Part shown: in pieces, positions 31,241 to 40,836 of the stretch
How the letters are laid out: each line of letters opens with the position of its first letter
Position numbering within the stretch: position 1 is the stretch's first letter
Assembly: GCA_964035575.1 (NCBI GenBank)
Contig: OZ037898.1
Coordinates: 682,001-746,000 of the forward strand
Length of the DNA: 64,000 nucleotides
Direction of reading: 5' to 3'
Origin: Rhynchopus sp. YZ270_cl-10
Lineage: Eukaryota; Euglenozoa; Diplonemea; Diplonemida; Diplonemidae
Program-made: the position numbers and the translations under genes
The notes under the pieces: generated by a model
Told to the model about the DNA's origin: nothing
The model's input: only the letters and a program-made list of their open reading frames with translations
Databases searched by the model: none

Positions 31241-31371
31241 ATGATGGTTTGAATTGAGATTGTTATTAACCGGTTATTTCAAACAAGAAATCACACCGAG
31301 ATAACAAAATAGCCATCGTTTGAAGGGAAGAGGGAAACCGTGTCACTCTTATTGGAGAAGGGGGAGGGGGG

Positions 31372-31406
31372 AAGGTGGCTAAGGTGGTGAGGCTTAGGTT
31401 CATCTT
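31372..31406 (+). repeat. Stem-loop family A1, shortened loop
   Basis: AAGGTGGCTAAGGTGGTGAG then GCTTAGGTTCATCTTGA. Loop altered, helix 1 kept. Confidence 0.65.
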
Positions 31407-31443
31407 GACTCAAGCTTTTTTTTTTTTTATATTCCTTTTTATT

Positions 31444-31481
31444 TAGGTGACTAATCATCGAGAGGCTTAGGGTCATCTTAT
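31444..31481 (+). repeat. Stem-loop family A1
   Basis: TAGGTGACTAATC, loop ATCGAGAG, GCTTAGGGTCATCTTATA. Confidence 0.8.
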
Positions 31482-31670
31482 AAACTTTTTCTATCTTTAT
31501 TTTTCGATCGTGTCGAGGAGGAGCCTTCAAAATAACCTTGTCAATTATTTTTTTTTTTGTGCAAAACATAGAGAAGAGTTCTTAAAGAATCGACACATCC
31601 ATTCATTGAAAATTCAAAAAAAAAAATCTTTCCAAAAAAGGGGGAGGGGATAGGGTGAAATGAATAGAAA

Positions 31671-31705
<35 letters not shown>

Positions 31706-31716
31706 ATGGGAGGATA

Positions 31717-32253
31717 CTGGGGGGGGAGCTATTAAAGTATACGTATACTTTATTCGGCGGGAATTACTGCTTAAATGGCCAAAAAACGAAAAGTGGAAGA
31801 AAAAAAAAATCACTGTTATTTTGGGGTTTCTAGTAGCCGAAACCTCGCGAAAACACCACCATTGGCATTTTTGGGCCAATCCCAGCCAGTGGTGGGGTCA
31901 ATGTGGAAAAATGAACAATTTTTTGGTGACTTAAATTTTCACAAATCTGAACCCCATCAGCACCAATCGTGTAAAAACTGATACACGCGTTTTAGGTCAA
32001 AAATACTCGTTTCTCAGCGCAAAGTGACCCCATCACAGCACGTACAGAATCCGGACCACCGAAATCAAAAAAAAATTTTTTTCGATTTTTTGTGCAAAAC
32101 TTGCTGAAAAATTTTTTTAGTAAGAAAAATGTACACAAAAACCGTATACTTTATTTCACAGATTTCCACGCTCAAAATGGGTTTCCGCACCGTATACTTT
32201 ATTACCCCCGTATACTTTATTAGCACCGTATACTTTATTAGCCCCCCCCCCAG
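31717..32253. mobile_element. Non-autonomous TA-flanked DNA element (Tc1/mariner-like MITE)
   Basis: The ends are inverted repeats of about 27 bp beginning CTGGGGGGG (left) and ending CCCCCCCCAG (right), each continuing into AGCTATTAAAGTATACG-type sequence. TA flanks both sides (31715-31716 and 32254-32255), as expected for a TA target duplication. The right end carries three tandem copies of CGTATACTTTATTA. No ORF encodes a transposase. The superfamily call rests only on the TA site. Confidence 0.7.
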
Positions 32254-32347
32254 TAAGCGAACCTGAATTCACGCCAATACTTTTTTTTTGAATTTTTTTT
32301 TACATTTATTTCCCAAGGTGACCACAGCATGGCTTAGGATTAAAAAA

Positions 32348-32415
32348 CAGTGGAGATTGCATACAACTGTGGCAACACAACCGAGGCAACTACACTACTC
32401 CAACAATTTTATCAA
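32348..32415 (+). repeat. Stem-loop family D
   Basis: AGTGGAGATTGC/GGCAACTACACT, inner ACAACTGTGGCAACACAACC, tail CTCCAACAATTTTATC plus A run. Confidence 0.8.
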
Positions 32416-32582
32416 AAAAATCCGCTATTTTTTGTTCGTTCGTTCACAATTCTTGCCTATTTTAGAGGTTTCTGTTTGCATTTTTTTTCTTCAAACTACG
32501 CCTGAGGCTTGGTTTCATCTTATTAGCTTTTGCTTTTTTTTTTTTTTCTATACTCCCCCCTTCAGCGCTCGGCATCTTTTTA

Positions 32583-32612
32583 TGATGTGTTTACCAGAGA
32601 GACACATTCATC
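32583..32612 (+). repeat. Stem-loop family A2, divergent loop
   Basis: GATGTGTTTACCAGAGAGAC then ACATTCATC. GATG/CATC and TGTGT/GACACA pair. Confidence 0.7.
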
Positions 32613-32801
32613 CTTTCACTTTTTTTTTGTACAAATGCATTTTTTTTTTCTCTTTTCTTTTGATTCTCAATTAGGTTAGATAGCGTGCCTCATATCGTTG
32701 AAACGCTCTGAGTGGAGGGGGGGGAGAGTCTGCAACACTAACGAACACTTTTTTTTGTTTTTCTTTCTTCAGTGTATTTATATCACCGTCTTTTTCGTTG
32801 G

Positions 32802-35390
32802 CAGGGTTTTATCTCCTTATATGTTAGTGGTCCCTAGACCGGGTAAAATAAAAAAAAAAATATTTACCCGGTCTGGGCATACTTATCGCTAAATATGCCG
32901 TTTTTCCCGAAAAATTTTAGAATTCCACGCCCAATTTCTTTCTTTTTGGCAAAAAAAAAAATTTCGCGCTTCGCGCGAAAAAGGTCCTCAGAAGCTCAAT
33001 TCCGGAAACAAATACGGGGGGAGCGACGTTTTCCAACTCCTCCGCCATCAGCAGGAACACCTCCGTTTTCTCTTGAACCTGTGACGCTTGTTGCTGAGAA
33101 ACAGGGCAACAGCGCGTTCAAGCATATTCCCCATCTTTTCAGTGTTAAACTCGTGGCGAAGCCACGGTACGCAACATTTCTAAAAAATGCGCTTACAATT
33201 GCACCTTTTTTTACAGCCAAACTATGTCATGGAAAGGATGTAATGCAAGCTTGCGCCGCAGGCGCATGGTACGCTACTTTTTTCTTTGCCCTTATCCTTC
33301 TTTCTCACTCCTCATTGCTTCCCAAAGGTTCTGGCGAAGCCACGGTACGCAACATTTCTTTAAAATGTTGACATAAAATGGCACTTTTGTTGGTAACTAT
33401 CGTCCAGTTCCGTAAATTTTACTTCCATATTTTGCTAAAACGAAAGTTTCTAGCGAAGCCACGGTACGCAACATTTCTAAAAATTGCGCTTAAAATTGCC
33501 TACTATGTCGCGGGAAGGGTGGGTTGAAAGCTCGCGCCGCAGTGCATCTTCCTTTTCCGGTAAAATAGAAGAAAATTGTCTTCTAAAAATAGAATTCTGT
33601 GGGGGTTAGGTGAGAGGTGGGCGCAGCCCCCACTCCTCACCTAACCCCACCCCAGCCTCAATCCAAAACCCAAATTACCCGTATGGACACGTACGGATTC
33701 CACCTTTTCAAAACAATTCACGTATGGATTTCCATACGTTCCACACGTGGAGCGTAATCCCTGTCACCAGAGTCACTCAACGAACCCTTTTTTGCGGAGC
33801 AAAAAATGAAAAAATGGTGCCGCAGGCAAAAAAATTTAAGATACAGGATGCAACCCAGTTCCCCAGGTGCATTTCTTGGAAGGAAATTTATTGCCTGAGG
33901 AAAATTTATTTCCTGGAGCAAATTTATTTACTGAGGGAAATTTATTTCCTGGGGCAAATTTAGTGCCTGAGGGAAATTTATTTCCTGAGGGAAATTTATT
34001 TCCCGAGGGGAAATTTAGTGCCTGGGGCAAATTTATTTCCTGAGGGAAATTTATTTCTCGAGGGGAAATTTAGTGCCTGATGAGGTGATCCAGTCTCACG
34101 CTTTTTCACACATTTTCACTTGGTTTCACACATTTTCACACATTTTCACACATTTTCACATGGTTTCACATGGTTTCACACATTTTCACTTGGTTTCACA
34201 CATTTTCACATGGTTTCACGGTGTGAAAAAGTGTGTACGAAAGTGAAAAAAAAACTGCTTCACGCACTCTGAGTGGATTCCTCCAGAAAAAAAACTTGGT
34301 GTTTTCACACATTTTCACTTGGGTTCACATGGTTTCACACATTTTCACTTGGTTTCACATGGTTTCACTTCGTTTCACATATTTTCACTTCGTTTCACAC
34401 ATTTTCACCTTGGTTTCACACATTTTCACTTGTTTTCACACGTTTTCACGGTGTGAAAAAGTGTGGAAAAGTGTGCGCTGGATCACCTCACCTGAGGCAA
34501 ATTTATTTCCTGAGGGAAATTTATTTCCCGAGGGAAATTTATTTCCTGAGGCAAATTTAGTGCCTGAGGGAAATTTATTTCCTGGGGGGAAAATTTTTTC
34601 CCTGGGTAAAAAAAATTTCTTTCCGGCCGATTTTTTTCTTTCTTTTGGGAAACAAAATCGCCACGTACCACGGCTAGTTAGCTACAAGTATGCGGTCTGG
34701 GAAAAAAAAAAAAAAATAACCACCCGGCCAGACCAAAAAAAAAACCAAAATGATATATCTTGGGGGTACCTCACACAAACCTCTAAGAGTGACCAGAACT
34801 GGTCTCATGAACAAAGTGACCCCGTCACAGCCAGAACGCGACCCAATTGGTCAAACGCCGAAGGAAAAGGAAGCATGCAGCATGGCGAAAGGAAAAAAGT
34901 AGCGTACCGTGCGCCTGCGGCGCAAGATTGCAAGCCACCCTTCCCATGACATAGTTTGGCTGTAAAATGTGCAATTTTAAGCACAATATTTTGAAATGTT
35001 GCGTACCGTGGCTTCGCCAAAACTTTCGTTCAGCAAAATATGGAAGTAACATTTACGGGAACTGACGAACGACAGTGCCATTTGATGTCAACATTTTTTT
35101 AGAAATGTTGCGTACCGTGGCTTCGCCAGGAACCTTTGCCATGACTGCCGTTTCTTTTTGTAGATGTCTATAGAGGAAACGTCCGCACGCTACCGACCTG
35201 ACATGATTTTTTTGCTTCTTCCGCAAAGGTGGGGAACGTGAGATGATATGCAATATGCGAGTGAATGCAGCAATTTTAACGGTTTACCGGACATTTTCGC
35301 CGGAGGCGAAAATTTTTTTTTTGACCACTTTTTTGCCAGACCGGGTAGACCGGGTAGAATTTTAAAATGTTTTTTCAAGATAAAACCCTG
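32802..35390. mobile_element. Non-autonomous hAT-like element, 2.59 kb
   Basis: The left end CAGGGTTTTATCT is matched by AGATAAAACCCTG at the right end. The flanks are TTCGTTGG (32794-32801) and TTCGTTGC (35391-35398), a 7-of-8 match. CAGGG ends with 8-bp duplications are typical of hAT elements. The interior has inverted ACCGGGTA hairpins near both ends, repeat R in direct copies (about 33150-33545) and an inverted copy (34890-35170), two blocks of an 18-bp minisatellite and a TTTCACA minisatellite. No transposase frame is present, so it would need one in trans. Confidence 0.72.
33880..34615 (+). repeat. Two minisatellites inside the hAT-like element
   Basis: Units of about 18 bp built on GGGAAATTTATTTCCTGA occupy 33880-34085 and recur at 34490-34615. 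Between them (34098-34462) is an irregular array of TTTCACACA and TTTCACTTGG units. The two flanking blocks frame the central array symmetrically, suggesting a once-contiguous minisatellite split by the second. Confidence 0.85.
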
Positions 35391-35418
35391 TTCGTTGCCC
35401 AAAAAAAAAAAAAAATGA

Positions 35419-35500
35419 AGTGCTCTCTGGGGCGTGTATATAACCCACGGAGAACCCTGCGTCCACCGATGTCTGGTGTGGCGTTTGCACTTTTTTTTTT
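35419..35500 (+). repeat. Stem-loop family B
   Basis: GTGCTCTCTGGGGCGTGTAT, then AACCCACGGAGAACCCTGCG, and GTGTGGCGTTTGCAC. Starts 20 bp after the right target duplication of the hAT-like element. Confidence 0.68.
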
Positions 35501-35671
35501 TCAACTTTCTTTTTCTTTCCATGATGTATTACCCTCTCGAAACCTTCTTCTTGTGAGGCGGATTCATCACAATGCTTTCGTTTATTTAAAAAAAAAGGAA
35601 TTGGTGGGCGGTGGGGGGGAAATCAAACGCTATATTTGGTGGGAGACTGTTGATTACGAAGAAAATTTTTA

Positions 35672-35852
35672 AAGGCTTTTGGCTGACATGAAGTACAGAT
35701 CTTTTTATACCAGTAGACACCTGATTTTGTCTGAAATTTTGGTGGAGTTTGGTGCTGTTAAAACCGCTTTTAACACCACAAAACATCACCAAAATTTCAG
35801 GCAAAAATAAGGTGGGGGTAGGTGTACAGTGATTGTCGATACAACAACAACA
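35672..35852 (+). repeat. Stem-loop family E with nested foldback
   Basis: GGCTTTTGGCTGACATGAAG/TACAGAT and the 3' GTGATTGTCGATACAACAAC frame an insert. Within it 35731-35744 pairs perfectly with 35787-35800, and GTTAAAA with TTTTAAC at the tip. Confidence 0.75.
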
Positions 35853-36048
35853 AAAAAAAGAAAAGAAAAACATCGGCGTTTTCGGCATAAAATGTAATAT
35901 CAAATTGACATGGCCTGAGGTGCGTGTGTTGGTGCCTTTTGTGTTGTGGTTATTCTTTATTTCGATTTTATTTTGTCAAAAAAAAAAAAATTTCCCCCAA
36001 ACGACAGATCCGTATAAAAAAGGGCACACAACGAAGACCAAAAAAAAA

Positions 36049-36113
36049 GTGGATATTGCACAACTGTGGCAACACAACCGAGGCAACTACTACAATATTT
36101 TTTTCAAAAAAAA
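36049..36113 (+). repeat. Stem-loop family D
   Basis: GTGGATATTGC/GGCAACTAC, inner ACAACTGTGGCAACACAACC, then ACAATATTTTTTTC plus A run. Confidence 0.75.
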
Positions 36114-36271
36114 AGAAAAGGTCATATCCTCCATCACATCCCTTCCCTCCCCCCGAGAAATATGAAAATCAAACCCCCCTTTGGACAGCACAGTCTTCCC
36201 ACCCCAAGGGAAACGGTGACCATGTACCCGCCCCGGGTAATAATTTTGCTGATGTTACTTAACCAATAGTG

Positions 36272-36309
36272 GTAAAGATGTGTGTGCACGAGAGGCACAT
36301 TCATCTTAC
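36272..36309 (+). repeat. Stem-loop family A2, best example
   Basis: GTAAAGATG (36272-36280) pairs with CATCTTAC (36302-36309) with one bulge; TGTGC pairs with GCACA; loop ACGAGAG (36288-36294). Confidence 0.87.
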
Positions 36310-36586
36310 AAATTTTGCAGATGTATTTCATGCGAAAAACGTTATCCTTTTTTTAGCATGTTGCCCGGGGGTATATGGTCACCGCGACGGGATGGGAGAA
36401 AGACAACTCTTATCCCTCCTCCCCACGCCTTTTTGGCTGTGTTTTGTCTAGAAAAGAGGGGGTAGGGAATACAATCTTGCTTGTTTTGCTGTTTGTTGTT
36501 TTTTGCCGCTTTTTTTTTACCCCCTTTTTCAAAAAAGCAGTAGCAGGAGCACGTTCCTGTCTATCTAACTCAACCAAAAAAAAATT

Positions 36587-36622
36587 GTAAGGTGGCTAAA
36601 CAGGCTTAGGTTCATCTTATAA
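36587..36622 (+). repeat. Stem-loop family A1, short
   Basis: GTAAGGTGGCTAAACAGGCT, TAGGTTCATCTTATAAGC. The ACGAGAG loop is missing while helix 1 persists. Confidence 0.68.
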
Positions 36623-36639
36623 GCTTTTCGTTCTTTTGA

Positions 36640-36668
36640 TACACTGTCACCAGAGGGCTTTGTATTTC
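36640..36668 (+). repeat. Stem-loop family A3
   Basis: ATACACTGTC, loop ACCAGAG, GGCTTTGTATTTCAAG. Eighteen bases after an A1 element. Confidence 0.76.
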
Positions 36669-37520
36669 AAGTCAAATTTTAAAAGATAATTGTCACCCAC
36701 CTCCTGTGACCTTTCGGGGGGATTTGCTTATTAGGTGACCATCGTGGCTCAGCTTCATCTTTTTATCCTTACCAGCAGAAACTGATTTTTCTTTTTTTAC
36801 TTTTCTTTTTTTTCCAGCGTTTTTGGTGACACAGTGCCTGAAAAAAAAATACCAGAAAATGAAATTTCTGCTTCAATTTTTTTTTCAAATAAACCCCCCT
36901 TATTCCCCCCTGGCTTTGAGAGATCTGAAGACTGTTCTCCGCCATGCAATATCACAACAAACGATGGCAGCCTTGTTGTTGTTTTTTTTTTTTGTTACGT
37001 CGACAAAAAACCACTACCGATTTTAAAAATGTTTCTGTCCGCACCCGGTAAGGCATTTGTACCACAGCGTTGGGTTTGCATTAAGATGGGTTCTGTTCTT
37101 CAACTCATCCATTATTTAGCAAAAAAGAGAGAGAAAAGCAAATTTGGTTTCTTTTTGACAAAAAAGAAAATCGATACCTAGCATATGGTAGCCCGCGCTA
37201 AAACAGATCCAAACCGTGTTGCCTAAGTGGATGTGGTTGGGGGTTGGTGATTTTTTCTTTTTTTTTTCCTCTCCTTTTCTTTCTTTCTTTAGCTACAAAC
37301 CCCTGCACACCCCCCTAGGGCAAAGTAGCTACGCCATGATGGATTTCTTACCCACCCCCGATTTTTTTCCCCTCATCCCCCACAATGTACATCGCTTGTT
37401 GACACCTGAAGCACAGACTCGTTGCCCAACAACACGCAACAAGACCTTCTCTTTTCACCTACCAGTCTCCTTTGCTCTTTCCTTCCGTTTCCATGTCTCG
37501 ATTTTTTTTCTTTTTTTTTC

Positions 37521-37552
37521 AATGTGTGTGTGTACGAGAGGCACATCCATCT
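37521..37552 (+). repeat. Stem-loop family A2
   Basis: ATGTGTGTGTGT, loop ACGAGAG, GCACATCCATCTTAC. Confidence 0.78.
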
Positions 37553-37815
37553 TACAAATTTTCTCTTTTTTTTTCTCGAAAGAAACAATCCATTTGGGAT
37601 GGAAAAAAAAAAAGGGGGAGGGGTATCATATTCTTCTGAACACTAAATCTCATTCAACACACAACAAAGCTACCCACAGGGAAAAGGTTTGTTTTTTGAG
37701 TTCCATCCGTACACAATTTTTAAAAAAGGCCTTTCGCGTTGATCTGAGGCTGTAAGACCGCGCGTTTTTTTTTCTCTCTCTCCCCCAGGGGAACTTTTGC
37801 GGGAAAAAATCAACG

Positions 37816-39864
37816 ATGGAACCAGAGGTATGTACACTCAGGGGATCTGTATATTTTTTTACTCCATTTTTTTTCTTTCTCTCTTTTCCCGTTTGTACTT
37901 TTCAATTTCTTTTTTAGAAAGGGTGCATGTGTTGACCCTCTCAAATACTTTCAATTCTGTGAACTGAAAGTATATGAATCTAATCTTTTTTCCTCAAGAT
38001 ATGCATGCATGCAAGGCGTAGTCAGCTTTCCCTGAAAAATCTATCAATTTCCCCTTCTTCTCTCTCCCCCAAAACAGACACTTCCGGAAGGCCAGGTGAC
38101 TGGGCACGCATCGATCCTTCATGATCTGAGCATGAACGCTACTGGCTCACGGATGGCAACCTGCAGCACAGACAGAGACATCAAGATCTGGGATCTCGAC
38201 ACCTCTTCGGGTGCAGCCAAATACACGCTCTCAGGCAACATCACCAATGCCCACGCAGCGTCTGCGATGAAGCTCTCCTGGGCCTGCGGTACCTACGGGC
38301 AGATATTTGCCTCATGTGCGCTCGACAATGTGCTCAGAATATGGCAAGAAACCTGCTCCCCCTCTGCGCACGGAGAGGAGAAGGTGTGGAGAGGTATGGT
38401 TTCTTGACTATGCAGTCTAAATGCCATGATTATTTGAAGGATTGTTGGAATAATGTGATTGCCACCTGCAAGCCCCACCTAAAGATAGTTTTTTTTTTTG
38501 CATTTTATGCAAAAATCATGATCCGTACCAAAGAAATATATCATAGTGTACCGGGTAACATGGTCAAGGTACCCAGGGTTATTGTTCTTATATTTCCTTC
38601 CCAACAGTTCTCTGGAGCACCGTCATCCCGGGGGGTGTGTCTGACGTGAAATTCGCGCCGAGGCAGTTTGGACTGAAGGTGGCAGCGTCTTCCAACGATG
38701 GTATATGCGACTATTTTCCCACCACCCCCACCACCGCCACAGCACCACTCAAGACATCTAATTATACCGCATCAAGCATTTCTCCCATTTTTTTTAAAAA
38801 CCCCACGGCCACACCCTGTTGCACCTTCGTGTAAAGACTGTTGCACAACAAAAGGTCGTTCCCCTCTTCTTCCCCTATCACCTTATCACCCTTATCACAA
38901 CCAACCCATAGGAGAGGTCCAGACATTGGTAGCTGCAGGGATGAAGTTCGACTCCTGGGAGCAAATACGGAAGTTTGAGCCGACGAAGAAGGGCCCGAAC
39001 GGACCACAGAAGGTGGGCATCGTGTGCATGTCGTGGAACCCAAGCACGTTGGAGGACAGGGAGATGCTGGTATGTGCTTCACACCACCCCACCACCCCCC
39101 GGTCCTTTACTTACAGTGAAATATCTAAAAGACCCCAAAAAATACACCGTTTTTTAACCCTACTCTACCCAAAACAACCGTTTTGCAGCTGATTGGAACG
39201 GACAGTGGTACGGTGCTGCTGTGGGCGTGCGACGCGCAGAACAACAGAGACCACTGGTACCCGCTCACGATGAAGAAGGCCGGGTGCGAGGACGGGGAGG
39301 CGATCGACCACAGCACGACGATCACGGACGTGGCGTGGGCGCCGTGTGTGGGGCGCTCCTTCCACCTGGTGGCCTCATGCAGCAGGGACGGCTCGCTGCT
39401 TATCAATAAGCTCTACCCCGCAGATCAGGTACGTACATCAAAAAGCGAATTTTTTTTAGAGGCCATTATCCCTTAGTGAACGTTTTTTCAGAAAGCCAAA
39501 ATGCTATACAAACGCCACACGGAGTGTTGACTACCTGCTACTATCCTTTCTTTATTGATGTCGTGAATTTACCAGATTTTTTACCAAATAAAATTCAAAA
39601 CCACAGTCATCCCGAGCTACGAAGGAATACAACGTGGTGACCGTTCTGAACAGCCCGCGGGCGCACGGTGCGAACAGTGTGTGGCGGGTGTCGTGGAACC
39701 TTACGGGGACAACACTGGCGAGTAGCGGGGACGACGGGCGGGTCATCCTCTGGCGACAGTCGCTGATGGAACTCGACGAGCAAACCAACGAGCCCCTCTG
39801 GCGGAAGGTGCAGGCACTCCAGCCGAAGTCGGTGACGGACTACCTTGCAAACGATTTCCAATAG
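37816..39864 (+). CDS. SEH1: Nucleoporin SEH1, WD40 protein (six exons)
   Basis: Exons are 37816-37827, 38078-38393, 38608-38700, 38912-39069, 39189-39428 and 39607-39864. Phases agree throughout and the product is 358 residues, close to animal SEH1. WD repeats include [20 protein letters not shown] ... IKIWDL, then [51 protein letters not shown] and [20 protein letters not shown] ... VILW. The VAWAP-GRSFH and SGDDG-V-LW patterns fit the SEH1/SEC13 group, SEH1 better than SEC13. SEH1 is a beta-propeller in the Y-complex of the nuclear pore and in the SEA/GATOR2 complex. The first exon has only four codons (MEPE), plausible but the least certain part. Donors include GTATAT and GTACGT, the loosest in the window. 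Intron 1 contains a family-F stem-loop. Confidence 0.87.
37918..37982 (+). repeat. Stem-loop family F
   Basis: GGGTGCATGTGTTGACCCTC, ATACTTTCA/TGAAAGTAT stem, ATGAATCTAATC. In intron 1 of SEH1; nearly identical to 18795-18860. Confidence 0.82.
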
Positions 39865-40836
39865 GCTCACGACTATCGGGCAATGGGTGGGTGGGGTGGG
39901 GTGGGGGTGGGGATAAAACCAACGAACGTCCGTCGCGGCGTTGCTCATGTTGCACTGTTTCAAAGGGAAACGGAAGGCCAACCCTGCTTCCAGCGCAAAA
40001 TACCCCATTTCTTAGATACAGCAGGGACACAACGATGTTTGGGGTTGAACGAACGAAGGGAGGAAAGATCACACAGCCGTACCGCTTTTCCAATAGGCGA
40101 CTCAGGGGGGAGCAAATCCCTTTGGTTCACCCCCTGCTTCTTGAGGTAGCTTGGGTGGCTGAAGTTCGTCTTTCGTTCTTAGAAGAAGGAAGAAGAGTCG
40201 GAAGCCTGCAAAATACGTTTTACTAATTTAGGCTGTGTTTTCCTCGACTTTCAATGGGTAATACAATCTTTTTTTGGAACAAAATGGCAAAAAAAGCAAA
40301 AAGTCACCCATTTCCCCCTAAATGTTGCGATAATTGCATCCAAAATGTTTGGATTGGCTGTTCACTATACCTTGCTCTGCTTTTCACATTAGATTTCCGT
40401 TGATACAGCGTTGTGATCGAACGCCTCGCAGTCTTATGCGCGAGTAGGGCAGCTTTGCCACCGCAAAACCAATCGTCCATCAGCACCCCTTCACTGCAAC
40501 TCATTAAGTCACACAACACACCTCCCCAACCCCCATCCCCAACAAACAAAACCCCTCATTCACCAAAGGGGATGTTCAACACACGATCTTTTCGTTGACA
40601 CAAAAAAAATAAATAACTCCCCCCACCATTCTCAACACTTGACCCTCCTTTTTTTCTTCCAAATTTCACATATTTCCTCCCCCCCTACAAATCTCCGCTG
40701 AAAAAAACGCTCTCTTAGTGACCATACAAACGACAGAGAGAAAGCCCCCAGGGTCTTTTTTTTCATACCGTCAAGAGCAGAGAGAGCAGAGGGGGTTTTT
40801 AACAATAAAAAGGGGGGCTGTTTTGATTCTTCTTAA
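39865..40836. other. Gene-free spacer
   Basis: Begins with a G-rich GGTGGGGTGG tract and ends in an A- and T-rich leader. No coding frame and no clear stem-loop family member were recognised. Confidence 0.5.

Larger units (their letters stand above)
31241..37815. other. 6.6-kb gene-free region with two transposon-like insertions
   Basis: Contains, in order, two family-A stem-loops, a poly-A run (31673-31702), a 537-bp TA-flanked element (31717-32253), further stem-loops, a 2.59-kb CAGGG-ended element (32802-35390), and more stem-loops of families B, E, D and A (35419-37555). I found no transposase-like or other protein-coding frame. Confidence 0.65.

Noticed and set aside
34233-34949. 239-codon frame in the hAT-like element
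   Set aside because: It reads through two minisatellites (repeated FTxF and PEGNLF-type units) and lacks transposase motifs.
32802-35390. LTR retrotransposon interpretation of repeat R copies
   Set aside because: Copies are partly inverted and internal, and the outer ends are inverted CAGGG repeats; no gag, RT or primer-binding site is visible.
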